Below are positions 32,282 to 39,733 of a stretch of DNA of 64,000 nucleotides, one piece after another. Origin of the DNA: Micromonospora sp. MA102. Lineage in GTDB: Bacteria; Actinomycetota; Actinomycetes; Mycobacteriales; Micromonosporaceae. The position numbers and the translations under genes are program-made. The DNA is taken from NCBI RefSeq assembly GCF_025460765.1, contig NZ_JAMWEG010000012.1, positions 123,478-187,477 on the forward strand, given 5' to 3'. A model generated the notes under the pieces. That model saw nothing but the letters and a program-made list of their open reading frames with translations, made no database searches and was not told the origin of the DNA. Numbering within the stretch: the stretch's first letter is position 1; each line of letters starts with the position of its first letter.

Positions 32282-33546
32282 CCGGCCGGCGGACCGTGGT
32301 CACCGGCGTCGGCGTCGTCGCACCCGGCGGCGCCACCCGGGACCGGTTCTGGAAGACCATCACCGAGGGGCGCACCGCCACCCGGCGGATCAGCTTCTTC
32401 GACCCGTCGCCGTTCCGCTCGCAAATTGCCGCCGAGTGCGACTTCGACCCGGACGCCGCCGGCATCACCCTCGCCGAGCGGCAGCGGGCCGACCGGTACG
32501 TGCAGTTCGCCCTGGCCTGCTCCGCCGAGGCGCTCGCCGACAGCGGCCTCACGCTCACCGACGCCGACCGGGAGCGGGCCGGCGTGGTGCTCGGCACCGC
32601 CGTCGGCGGCACCATGGCGCTGGAGAAGGAGTACGTGCGGGTCAGCGACTCCGGCCGGAACTGGCTGGTCGACCACACCCTCGGCGGGCCGTACCTGTAC
32701 CAGGCGCTGATCCCGAGCAGCCTGGCCGCCGACGTGGCCTGCCGGCACGGCCTGCACGGCCCGGCGCAGGTGGTCTCCACCGGCTGCACGTCCGGCATCG
32801 ACGCCATCGGGTACGCCCACCAGCTCGTCGCCGACGGCGAGGCGGACATCGTGCTGGCCGGGGCCGCCGACTCGCCGATCTCCCCGGTCACCGTCGCCTC
32901 GTTCGACGCCATCGGCGCCACCAGCCCGGACAACGACGACCCGGAGCACGCCTCCCGGCCGTTCGACGCCGACCGGCACGGCTTCGTCCTGGCCGAGGGC
33001 GCGGCCGTGCTGGTGCTGGAGGAGGCCGAGCACGCGCTGCGGCGGGGCGCGCACGTCTACTGCGAGGTCGCCGGCTACGCCAGCCGCAGCAACGGTTTCC
33101 ACATGACCGGGCTGCGCCCCGACGGGGCGGAGATGGCCGTGGCGATCACCGACGCGCTGCGCCAGGCCCGGCTCGCCCCGTCGGCCGTGTCGTACGTCAG
33201 CGCGCACGGCTCCGGCACCCGGCAGAACGACCGGCACGAGACGGCCGCGTTCAAGCGGGCGCTGGGCGCGGCGGCGTACCGGGTGCCGATCAGCTCGATC
33301 AAGTCGATGGTCGGGCACTCGCTCGGCGCGATCGGCTCCATCGAGATGGCCGCGTGCGCCCTCGCGATCGAGTACGGCGTGGTGCCGCCGACCGCCAACT
33401 GGGCCACCCGGGACCCGGAGTGCGACCTGGACTACGTGCCCAACGAGGCCCGGGAGGTGCCGGTGGACGTGGCGCTGTCGGTGGGCAGCGGCTTCGGCGG
33501 CTTCCAGTCCGCGATGATCTTCCGCCGGCTGGCGGTTTACCCGTGA
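32278..33546 (+). CDS. Type II PKS ketosynthase alpha
   Basis: A 422-residue KS-alpha of standard length. Active-site Cys170 in VVSTGCTSGIDA, the first catalytic histidine in SAHGSGTRQNDRHE, and the second in SIKSMVGHSLGAIGS are all present. It condenses malonyl-ACP units together with the chain length factor. GTG at 32278 overlaps the cupin stop. Its TGA lies in the 59-bp repeat, which separates it from the CLF gene. Resemblance to WhiE ORFIII-type ketosynthases suggests a spore-pigment or tetracenomycin-like chain. Confidence 0.96.
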   Translation: MTGRRTVVTGVGVVAPGGATRDRFWKTITEGRTATRRISFFDPSPFRSQIAAECDFDPDAAGITLAERQRADRYVQFALACSAEALADSGLTLTDADRERAGVVLGTAVGGTMALEKEYVRVSDSGRNWLVDHTLGGPYLYQALIPSSLAADVACRHGLHGPAQVVSTGCTSGIDAIGYAHQLVADGEADIVLAGAADSPISPVTVASFDAIGATSPDNDDPEHASRPFDADRHGFVLAEGAAVLVLEEAEHALRRGAHVYCEVAGYASRSNGFHMTGLRPDGAEMAVAITDALRQARLAPSAVSYVSAHGSGTRQNDRHETAAFKRALGAAAYRVPISSIKSMVGHSLGAIGSIEMAACALAIEYGVVPPTANWATRDPECDLDYVPNEAREVPVDVALSVGSGFGGFQSAMIFRRLAVYP

Positions 33547-33601
33547 GCGCGAGGAGTGAGCCGGTGTTGCGAGCCCCGCAGTCGCGAACAAGGACAGCGC
33601 C
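33543..33601 (+). repeat. 59-bp junction repeat, copy 4 (KS-alpha/CLF)
   Basis: Begins at the GTGA holding the KS-alpha stop and ends just before the CLF GTG at 33602. The mini-ORF has 20 codons, as in the other copies (ends RTRTAP). The downstream ribosome binding site here reads AAGGA instead of GGAGG, at the same place. Confidence 0.92.
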
Positions 33602-34852
33602 GTGACGGCCCGGGCCGTGGTGACCGGGATCGGGGTGGTCGCCCCGACCGGTGTCGGCGCCGACGCGCACTGGGACTCGGTGCTCGCGGGCACCCGCCGC
33701 ACGGGGCCGATCACCCTGTTCGACCCGGCCGGCTATCCGACCCGGGTGGCCGGGGAGGTGCCCGACTTCGACCCGGCCGGTTTCAGCGACACCCGGCAGC
33801 GGGTGCAGACCGACCGGTGGACGCACCTCGGCTTCGCCGCCACCCGACTGGCGCTGACCGACGCCGGCCTGCCCGACGAGGCGCCCGACCCGTACCAGTG
33901 GGCGGTCACCCTGGCCAGCTCCTCCGGCGGGAACCTGTTCGGGCAGAAGGAGCTGCAACGGCTCTGGGGCGGACCGAGCCGGACCGTCGGGGCGTACCAG
34001 TCGATCGCCTGGTTCTACGCGGCCAGCGTGGGGCAGCTCTCCATCCGGCACCAGCTCAAGGGGCCCTGCGGGGTGACCGTCTCCGAGTCGGCCGGTGGGC
34101 TGGACAGCCTCGCCCACGCGGTGCGGACCATCCGGCGCGGCACCCCGCTGGTGGTGGCCGGGGCGACCGAGTGCCCGCTCAGCCCGTACGCGCTGGCCTG
34201 CCAGCTCCGCTCCGGGCTGCTCAGCGACGTGGCCGACCCGGAGCGGGCGTACCGGCCGTTCGACACCGGCGCCGCCGGGTACGTGCCCGCCGAGGGCGGT
34301 GCCGTCTTCGTGGTGGAGGAGCTGGGACACGCCCTCGCGCGGGGCGCCCGGGTCTACGGGGAGATCACCGGCTGGGCGGCCACCCACGACGCGGCACCGA
34401 CCGACCCGGAGGCCGGGCCGGACCCGACCCACTACGCCCGGGCGCTGCGGCTGGCCCTGGACCGGGCCGCGGTCCGCCCGCACGACGTGGACGTCATCTG
34501 GCCGGACGCGCTCGGCGTGCCCGCGTACGACCGGGCCGAGGCGGCCGCGCTGCGCGCGGTCTTCGGCGCGACGACCCCGCCGGTGACCACCCAGAAGCCG
34601 CTGACCGGCCGGGCCCACCAGGGCGGTTCGGCGCTGGACGCGGCCACCGCGCTGCTCGCCTTCCACCACGGCCTGCTGCCCGCCTCGGCCGGGCCGGAGC
34701 AGCCGGCGCCGGGCTGCGAGCTGACCTTCCTGCGCCGGCCGCGCCCGCCGCGCAGCCGCATCGCCCTGGTCGGGGCGCGCGGCTTCGACGGCTTCAACAG
34801 CGCGGTGGTCCTCCGCGGCGCGGCGCCTCCGCCGTCCGGGGGCGAGAGGTGA
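33602..34852 (+). CDS. Type II PKS chain length factor (KS-beta)
   Basis: A 416-residue KS-beta. It aligns throughout with KS-alpha but lacks the cysteine: the site reads VSESAGGLDS, with Ser163 where the act-type CLF has Gln161 (AEQAGGLD). The usual ACDVATR-like histidines are missing (ALGVPAYD). It pairs with KS-alpha to set chain length. GTG at 33602 is fed by the AAGGA in the repeat. Ends 12 bases before the convergent GNAT gene, closing the operon. Confidence 0.94.
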   Translation: MTARAVVTGIGVVAPTGVGADAHWDSVLAGTRRTGPITLFDPAGYPTRVAGEVPDFDPAGFSDTRQRVQTDRWTHLGFAATRLALTDAGLPDEAPDPYQWAVTLASSSGGNLFGQKELQRLWGGPSRTVGAYQSIAWFYAASVGQLSIRHQLKGPCGVTVSESAGGLDSLAHAVRTIRRGTPLVVAGATECPLSPYALACQLRSGLLSDVADPERAYRPFDTGAAGYVPAEGGAVFVVEELGHALARGARVYGEITGWAATHDAAPTDPEAGPDPTHYARALRLALDRAAVRPHDVDVIWPDALGVPAYDRAEAAALRAVFGATTPPVTTQKPLTGRAHQGGSALDAATALLAFHHGLLPASAGPEQPAPGCELTFLRRPRPPRSRIALVGARGFDGFNSAVVLRGAAPPPSGGER

Positions 34853-34864
34853 GGGGGCGCCGGG

Positions 34865-35302
34865 TCAGGACGGTCGGGCCAGGTACGCCGTCTTGACGTC
34901 GCCGGAGAACCCGCAGGCCCGGTAGAAGGCGTGGGTGGCGGGCCGGCGCGAGCCCGTCATGAGCATCGCCTTGTAGCAGCCCGCGTCCCACGCGGCCTGG
35001 AGCGTGCCGGCCATGATCTGCTTGCCCAGGCCGGTGCCGCGCCGCGATTCGTCGACGACGACGTTCTCGATGACGGCGTAGGGCGACGCCGATCGGGAAA
35101 TGTTGGGAATCACGTTGAGGTACGTGGTGGCGACGACGACCCCGTCCAGTTCGAGGACGAACAGGTGCAGCGCCGGATTGCTCAGGATCTGCGCGAAGGC
35201 CCGTTCGTCGGATCCGTCGGTCAAACGGGGATCGTCGGGCTGCAATTGCCGGTAGAGGCGGATGATCTGCGCGAAGTCGCCGGGCCGGGCCACACGGAAC
35301 AT
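34865..35302 (-). CDS. GNAT-family N-acetyltransferase
   Basis: A 145-residue GNAT protein. Acetyl-CoA motif A is ENVVVDESRRGTGLGKQIM (R-x-x-G-x-G-like) near 80; ALHLFVLELDGVVVATTYL gives strands 2-4 and THAFYRACGFSGD the C-terminal motif B. The start at 35302 (ATG) fits the family N-terminus FRVARPGDFAQIIRLYRQL. It sits between the two halves of the polyketide region on the opposite strand; a role in the pathway, for example acetylation of an amine, is possible but unsupported. Confidence 0.9.
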   Translation of the reverse strand: MFRVARPGDFAQIIRLYRQLQPDDPRLTDGSDERAFAQILSNPALHLFVLELDGVVVATTYLNVIPNISRSASPYAVIENVVVDESRRGTGLGKQIMAGTLQAAWDAGCYKAMLMTGSRRPATHAFYRACGFSGDVKTAYLARPS

Positions 35303-35590
35303 GCCGCGAGCGTAGACACCTGCCGGGCCGCACCGCACGCCGCCGAGCACAGCGTCGAGCGGCCGGCGGGGTACCGGGCCGGCGTGGCACCGATCCTGCC
35401 TGTCCGATCGAGCCTGAGCAATCCGTCCGGCCGCCCTTATTGATCTAGCCATTTGCATGTAGCAATGGATCCAACGGCTGTCGTACTGTTCCGTCAGCAC
35501 CCCGGAGAACGCACGTGTTGGGCGTATTTCGCCCACTTCGAGGCTGGGCGGTGGGCGGTCGTGACAGCACATCCTATGGCGGAAGATCCT

Positions 35591-36958
35591 GTGTCGACAG
35601 ACGCGAGTTGGGTGGACGACATTCTGTTCACCGGGCGTCCCACCGACATTTGTCTCCGCCTGCCCGAGCCGGTCGACAAGGCCACCCTGCGCCGACTCGT
35701 CGGCGAGGCGCAGACCCGGCTGTCCGGCGCCGGCCTGCGCCCCGGCGGCGCCGCCGCGCTGCGGCTGCCCCCGTCGCTGGCATACGTGGTGCACCTGCTG
35801 GCCACCTGGCGCACCGGCGCGCAGGCGATCCTGCTCGACCACCGGCTCACCGACCACGAGGTCGACAAGGCCCTGCGCCGGCTCACCCCGCAGGTGGTGG
35901 TCGCCCCGGTGCGGACCGGCGGCGGGGCGCTGCGGATCTTCGTCGACGTCACCGCGGGCGTCACGGCGTACGCGGACCGCCCGGCCGGCAGCCCGCACGC
36001 GGTGATCCAGCTCAGCTCCGGATCCACCGGGCCGTCCAAGGTGATCGGGCGCACCGCCGCGGACCTGGTCGGCGAGGTGCACCGCTACACCCGGATCGAC
36101 GGGGTGGCGCTGCCCGGCGAGCGGATCGTCCTGCTGCCCTCCATGGTGCACGTGCTCGGCCTCGTCGGCGGCCTGCTCTACGGGCTGCACGCCGGCGTCG
36201 AGCTGTGCCCGCCCGAGCGGCTCAGCGGCGACGCGATCCTCGCCGCCGTCGGCGCCCAGGACAGCCCGGCCACCGTGCTCGGCGTGCCGTTCCACATCGG
36301 CCTGCTGGCCTCCACCGTGCCGTCCGGGCCGCTTCCGCAGCTCCGGCGGATGACCACCGGCGGCGAGCTGGTCCCGGCCGCCGTGGCCCGCGCCTTCACC
36401 GACCGCTACGGCGTCCCGCTCGGCAACATGTACGGGATGACCGAGGTCGGCGTCATCGGCACCGACCTGCACGGGGCGCACCGCCCGGCCATCGCCCCCG
36501 CCCCCGGCGTCCGGGTCTGCGAGTCCGGCGGTGAGCTGTGGGTGAGCTGCCCGGCCAACCCGTACGTCGGGCTCGCCGACCCGACCCGCTGGGCCGACGG
36601 CTGGCTGCACACCCGCGACGCCGGCGTGGTCGACCCGGGCACCGGGCTGGTCACCATCAAGGGCCGCCTCGACTCGCAGGTGTCGGTGGGCGGCATGAAG
36701 GTCGACCTCACCGAGGTCGAGGCCACCGTCGCCGAGCTGCCCGGGGTGACCGCCGCCGTGGTGGTCTGGGACGACGGCGTCACCGCGTACGTGCAGACCG
36801 ACGGCTCGCTGTCCGAGGACACCCTGGACAAGCTGCTCGCCGAGCGCCTGGCCGGCTACAAGCGCCCCCGCACCCTGCACCTGCTCGACCAGCTGCCCCG
36901 CACCACCACCGGCAAGCTGGTCCGCTCCGCGCCGGCGCTCCGGGACGCCGCGTCATGA
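35591..36958 (+). CDS. AMP-dependent acyl-CoA/acyl-ACP ligase
   Basis: A 455-residue adenylating enzyme. P-loop-like motif QLSSGSTGPSKVIGRT near 140, NMYGMTEVG near 278, WLHTRDAGVVDPGTG near 338, GRLDSQVSVGGMKVDLTEVE hinge near 357 and C-terminal lysine in RTTTGKLVR near 440. GTG at 35591 is preceded by GGAAG at five bases. ATG at 35576 and an ATG at 35465 are alternatives. The 290 bases upstream are AT-rich and include the near-palindrome TTGCATGTAGCAA (35453-35465), probably the promoter region. It likely activates an acid onto a nearby ACP; the substrate is unknown. Confidence 0.88.
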   Translation: MSTDASWVDDILFTGRPTDICLRLPEPVDKATLRRLVGEAQTRLSGAGLRPGGAAALRLPPSLAYVVHLLATWRTGAQAILLDHRLTDHEVDKALRRLTPQVVVAPVRTGGGALRIFVDVTAGVTAYADRPAGSPHAVIQLSSGSTGPSKVIGRTAADLVGEVHRYTRIDGVALPGERIVLLPSMVHVLGLVGGLLYGLHAGVELCPPERLSGDAILAAVGAQDSPATVLGVPFHIGLLASTVPSGPLPQLRRMTTGGELVPAAVARAFTDRYGVPLGNMYGMTEVGVIGTDLHGAHRPAIAPAPGVRVCESGGELWVSCPANPYVGLADPTRWADGWLHTRDAGVVDPGTGLVTIKGRLDSQVSVGGMKVDLTEVEATVAELPGVTAAVVVWDDGVTAYVQTDGSLSEDTLDKLLAERLAGYKRPRTLHLLDQLPRTTTGKLVRSAPALRDAAS

Positions 36959-36966
36959 CCGGCCCG

Positions 36967-37572
36967 CTACGCGAGGGCGACCTCGACCGGCCCGGCCGCC
37001 CCGGCGACCGCGACGGCGAGCACCAGGCCGGCCCCGCCGGCCGGATGGCCGACCCGCACCCCGGGACAGCCCGGGACCGGGCGCAGCAGCTCGCCGCCGT
37101 CCGGCGCGGGCATCCGGCGGCGCAGCCCGCCGTCGCGCAGCCCGGTGCCGAGCGCCTTGCCGACCGCCTCCTTGGCCGTCCACAGGCGCAGGAAGTCCAG
37201 CTCCCGCCCGGCCTCGGCCCGAGCGGCCAGCCAGGCCGCCTCGTCCGGGTCGTACCAGCGCCGGGCCAGCGGCGTGGCGGGCAGCGGCCGGCGCCGCTCG
37301 ACGTCCACCCCGACCGGCCCGCCGGGCCGGGCGGCCACCACGACCATCCCGTCGACGTGGCTGACGCTGACCGGCAGCGTCCGCCCGCCGGCCGCGTACA
37401 CCTCCGGGCGCCCGCCGGGCGCCCGTCCCACCCCGATCTCCGCCTCGGGCCGGCCGAGCAACGCGCCACCCGCGCGCCTCAGCAGCCGCCGCGCCAGCTC
37501 CCGCTGGTCGCCGGTGGTCCGGCCGGTCCACACGTACACGGTGTCCCGACCGGGCACCGGTAGCTGGTTCAC
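36967..37572 (-). CDS. Sfp-type 4'-phosphopantetheinyl transferase
   Basis: A 201-residue PPTase. VGVDVE (Asp90 and Glu92, magnesium ligands) and WTAKEAVGKALGTGL (Lys134, Glu135, Lys139) are the two diagnostic motifs. It converts apo-ACPs to holo form, presumably the ACPs at 31170, 37590 and 37853. It is convergent with the ligase gene and divergent from the ACP gene, with only 17 bases between the two start codons. GTG at 37572 has a weak ribosome binding site. Confidence 0.93.
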   Translation of the reverse strand: MNQLPVPGRDTVYVWTGRTTGDQRELARRLLRRAGGALLGRPEAEIGVGRAPGGRPEVYAAGGRTLPVSVSHVDGMVVVAARPGGPVGVDVERRRPLPATPLARRWYDPDEAAWLAARAEAGRELDFLRLWTAKEAVGKALGTGLRDGGLRRRMPAPDGGELLRPVPGCPGVRVGHPAGGAGLVLAVAVAGAAGPVEVALA

Positions 37573-37589
37573 GGAAAGAGGTTAACGCC

Positions 37590-37853
37590 ATGCGAGACGA
37601 GGTCCGCGTCTTCGTCATCGAGCAGCTCGCCGACATGAACTACGACGTCGAGGACATCGACGACGACACCACCCTCGGCCCCTCCGGCGTCGACCTCGAG
37701 TCGCTGGCCCTGGCCGACCTCGCGGTCCGGGTCGAGGACCGGTACGGCCTGAAGTTCGCCGACGACGAGTCGGAGAAGCTGGCCCTCATGACGGTCGGCG
37801 AGTTCACCACGATGGTCGCCGACCGGGCGGCCGCGAACAGCGACAAGTCCTGA
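37590..37853 (+). CDS. Acyl carrier protein
   Basis: An 87-residue freestanding ACP, acidic, with the phosphopantetheine serine Ser38 in SGVDLESLALADLAVRVED. AGAGG at 37577 supports the ATG. It is the first gene of a tightly overlapping rightward operon to 48246. Its TGA shares a base with the following ATG. The sequence DLESLALADL differs from the LGMDSLALLEL of the PKS-linked ACP, so it probably serves the separate KS/ligase set. Confidence 0.93.
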   Translation: MRDEVRVFVIEQLADMNYDVEDIDDDTTLGPSGVDLESLALADLAVRVEDRYGLKFADDESEKLALMTVGEFTTMVADRAAANSDKS

Positions 37854-38098
37854 TGACCGGTCAGCCCGACCTGGGGCGAGCTGACCTGGTGAGCATGCTC
37901 GCCGAACTGACCGCGAAACCCGTCGACCAGGTGCCCGACCGGATCGGCTCGATGGAGCTGGCCTGGCTCGTGCACCTCGTCGAGCAACGCTACGACCGCC
38001 GGCTGGAGCTGACCGACGACCAGCTCGCCGGCATCCGCACCGTCGACGACGCGCTGGCGGTGTTCCAGACCTCGCTGACCGTTCCCGCAGATGGCTGA
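37853..38098 (+). CDS. Acyl carrier protein-like, divergent
   Basis: An 81-residue protein with ACP length and pattern. The motif DRIGSMELAWLVHLVEQRYD carries a serine (Ser33) at the attachment position, with GSME in place of the usual DSLE. It is translationally coupled to the ACP before it and overlaps the ketosynthase after it by eight bases. It may be a second carrier or a partner subunit without an arm; the unusual motif makes modification by the PPTase uncertain. Confidence 0.8.
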   Translation: MTGQPDLGRADLVSMLAELTAKPVDQVPDRIGSMELAWLVHLVEQRYDRRLELTDDQLAGIRTVDDALAVFQTSLTVPADG

Positions 38099-39233
38099 GC
38101 GGGAGCCTGTACGGATCACCGGCGTCCACGCGCTCAGCGCCCTCGGCAGGGGCGCCGACGCGCTGCTCGCCGGGGTGCTCGCCGGCACCCCGGCGTTCAC
38201 ACCGGTGCGCCGCTTCGACACCGCCGGCCGCCGGGTCACCGTGGCGGCCACCCTGCCCGAGGTCGGCACCCTCGCCGACGAGCTGGCCGACGCGGTCGAC
38301 CGTGCGTGCCGGGCGGCCGGCCTGGACCGCACGCACCGCGCGGGCGCCGCGCTGTTCCTGGCCGCGCACGGCGGTCCGCACTCCCTGCCGGCGCCCCGGG
38401 GACCGGACGGCGGGGACGCCGGGCCGGCGGTGCCGGCGCTCGCCGGCCACCTGGCCCGCCGCTGCGGCCTCGGGCAACGCACCCGCGTCTACACCACCGC
38501 CTGCGTATCGGCGAGCACCGCGGTCGCCGACGCCGCGACCCTGATCGGCCGGGGCGGCCTGGACCGGGTCGTGGTCGCCGCCGGCTACCTGGTCGAGCCG
38601 GACCAGTACGCCCTCTTCGACGCCGGCCGGGCGCTCGCCGCCGACGGCGCGGTCCGACCGTTCAGCGCCGGCCGGCAGGGCCTGCTGCTCGGCGACGGGG
38701 TGGTGGCCGTGGTCCTGGAGTCGGCCCGCGCCGCCGCCGGACGGGGCGCCCCGACGCTGGGGACCGTGGCGGGCTGGGGGCGGGCCGGCGACGCGTACCA
38801 CCCGTGCCAGCCGCACCCGCGGGGGCTGGGCCTGGCCCGGGCGGTCGAGGCGGCGCTGCGCCGGGCCGGGCTGCCCGGCACGGCGGTGGGCTACGTCAAC
38901 GCCAACGCCACCGGCACCCCGTACAGCGACGCGTCGGAGGCGGCGGCGCTGGGCCGGGTGTTCGGCGCGGCGGCCGGGCGGATCCCGGTCAGCTCCACGA
39001 AGGCGGTGCACGGGCACGCGCTGGAGGCGTCCGGCCTGCTCGAACTGGTGGTCACCGTGCTCGCGCTCGGGCACGGCAAGCTGCCGGTCAACGCCGGCTG
39101 GCTCGGCCCCGACGAGAGCTGCCCGCTGGACGTCGTCACCGACGCGCCGCGCCCGGCGGCCACCGCCCACGCGCTGACCCTCAACGCCGCGTTCGGCGGC
39201 GCGAACACCGCCCTGCTGGTCGGTGCGCCGTGA
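38091..39233 (+). CDS. Beta-ketoacyl synthase with Asn replacing a catalytic His
   Basis: A 380-residue FabF-type KS. Active Cys138 (TTACVSAS), Lys304 and the second His309 (SSTKAVHGHALEASG) are present. The first catalytic histidine site reads YVNANATGTP: Asn272 replaces the histidine of NAHGT. This gives a Cys-Asn-His set not normal for elongating KS enzymes. It may acylate without decarboxylating malonyl, or act as an acyl/aryl transferase (inference). It overlaps the ACP-like gene and the next KS-like gene. Confidence 0.85.
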   Translation: MAEREPVRITGVHALSALGRGADALLAGVLAGTPAFTPVRRFDTAGRRVTVAATLPEVGTLADELADAVDRACRAAGLDRTHRAGAALFLAAHGGPHSLPAPRGPDGGDAGPAVPALAGHLARRCGLGQRTRVYTTACVSASTAVADAATLIGRGGLDRVVVAAGYLVEPDQYALFDAGRALAADGAVRPFSAGRQGLLLGDGVVAVVLESARAAAGRGAPTLGTVAGWGRAGDAYHPCQPHPRGLGLARAVEAALRRAGLPGTAVGYVNANATGTPYSDASEAAALGRVFGAAAGRIPVSSTKAVHGHALEASGLLELVVTVLALGHGKLPVNAGWLGPDESCPLDVVTDAPRPAATAHALTLNAAFGGANTALLVGAP

Positions 39234-39733
39234 CCGCCGCCGTGCTGGCCGAGGCGCGCTGGCCGGAGGCCGGTGACGGGCCGCCGCCGGCCGTGCCGGG
39301 CTTCGTGCACTCGGCGTTCGCGCCGCTGGTGGTGGCGGTGGCCGACCGCTGCCTGCGCGCCCGGTACGGCGCGGGGCCGCTGGCCGTCGGCAACCGCACG
39401 GCGGTGGTGCTGGTCAGCGCGAGCGGCGATCGGGCCAGCGCCGCGCACGTCCGGGCCACGGTCGCGGCCGGCGGCCGGGTCGGCCCGCTGTTCTTCTTCC
39501 AGTCGGTGCCGAACAGCGTGGCCGGGCACGTCGCGGCGCGCTGGGGACTGGACGGGCCGGTGGTGTGCCTGAGCCCGACGGGGGAGCCCCGGGCCGAGGG
39601 CACCGCCGAGGCGGACCTGCTGCTGTACGACGGCGACGCCGCGCAGGCGTTGCTGGTCCTGATCGAACAGGCACCGGACGGTACGCCGGGCGAGGCGACC
39701 GCGGTGCTGCTGGGGGAGGGAACACGTCAATGA
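39230..39733 (+). CDS. Short KS-like protein (Ketoacyl-synt_2 type, chain-length-factor-like)
   Basis: A 167-residue protein resembling only the N-terminal half of a ketosynthase fold. FVHSAFAPLVVAVADRCL, then FFFQSVPNSVAGHVAARWGL and VVCLSPTGEP are like the PF13723 family seen beside ketosynthases in aryl polyene and related type II systems. No active-site cysteine or histidines. It overlaps the KS before it (GTGA) and the ligase after it (ATGA). It probably forms a complex with KS 38091 or KS 41397. Confidence 0.72.
   Translation: MTAAVLAEARWPEAGDGPPPAVPGFVHSAFAPLVVAVADRCLRARYGAGPLAVGNRTAVVLVSASGDRASAAHVRATVAAGGRVGPLFFFQSVPNSVAGHVAARWGLDGPVVCLSPTGEPRAEGTAEADLLLYDGDAAQALLVLIEQAPDGTPGEATAVLLGEGTRQ

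Noticed and set aside
34865..35302. GNAT gene as a resistance or tailoring acetyltransferase of the cluster.
   Set aside because: It is on the opposite strand, convergent with the PKS operon, and generic in sequence; nothing ties it to the pathway.
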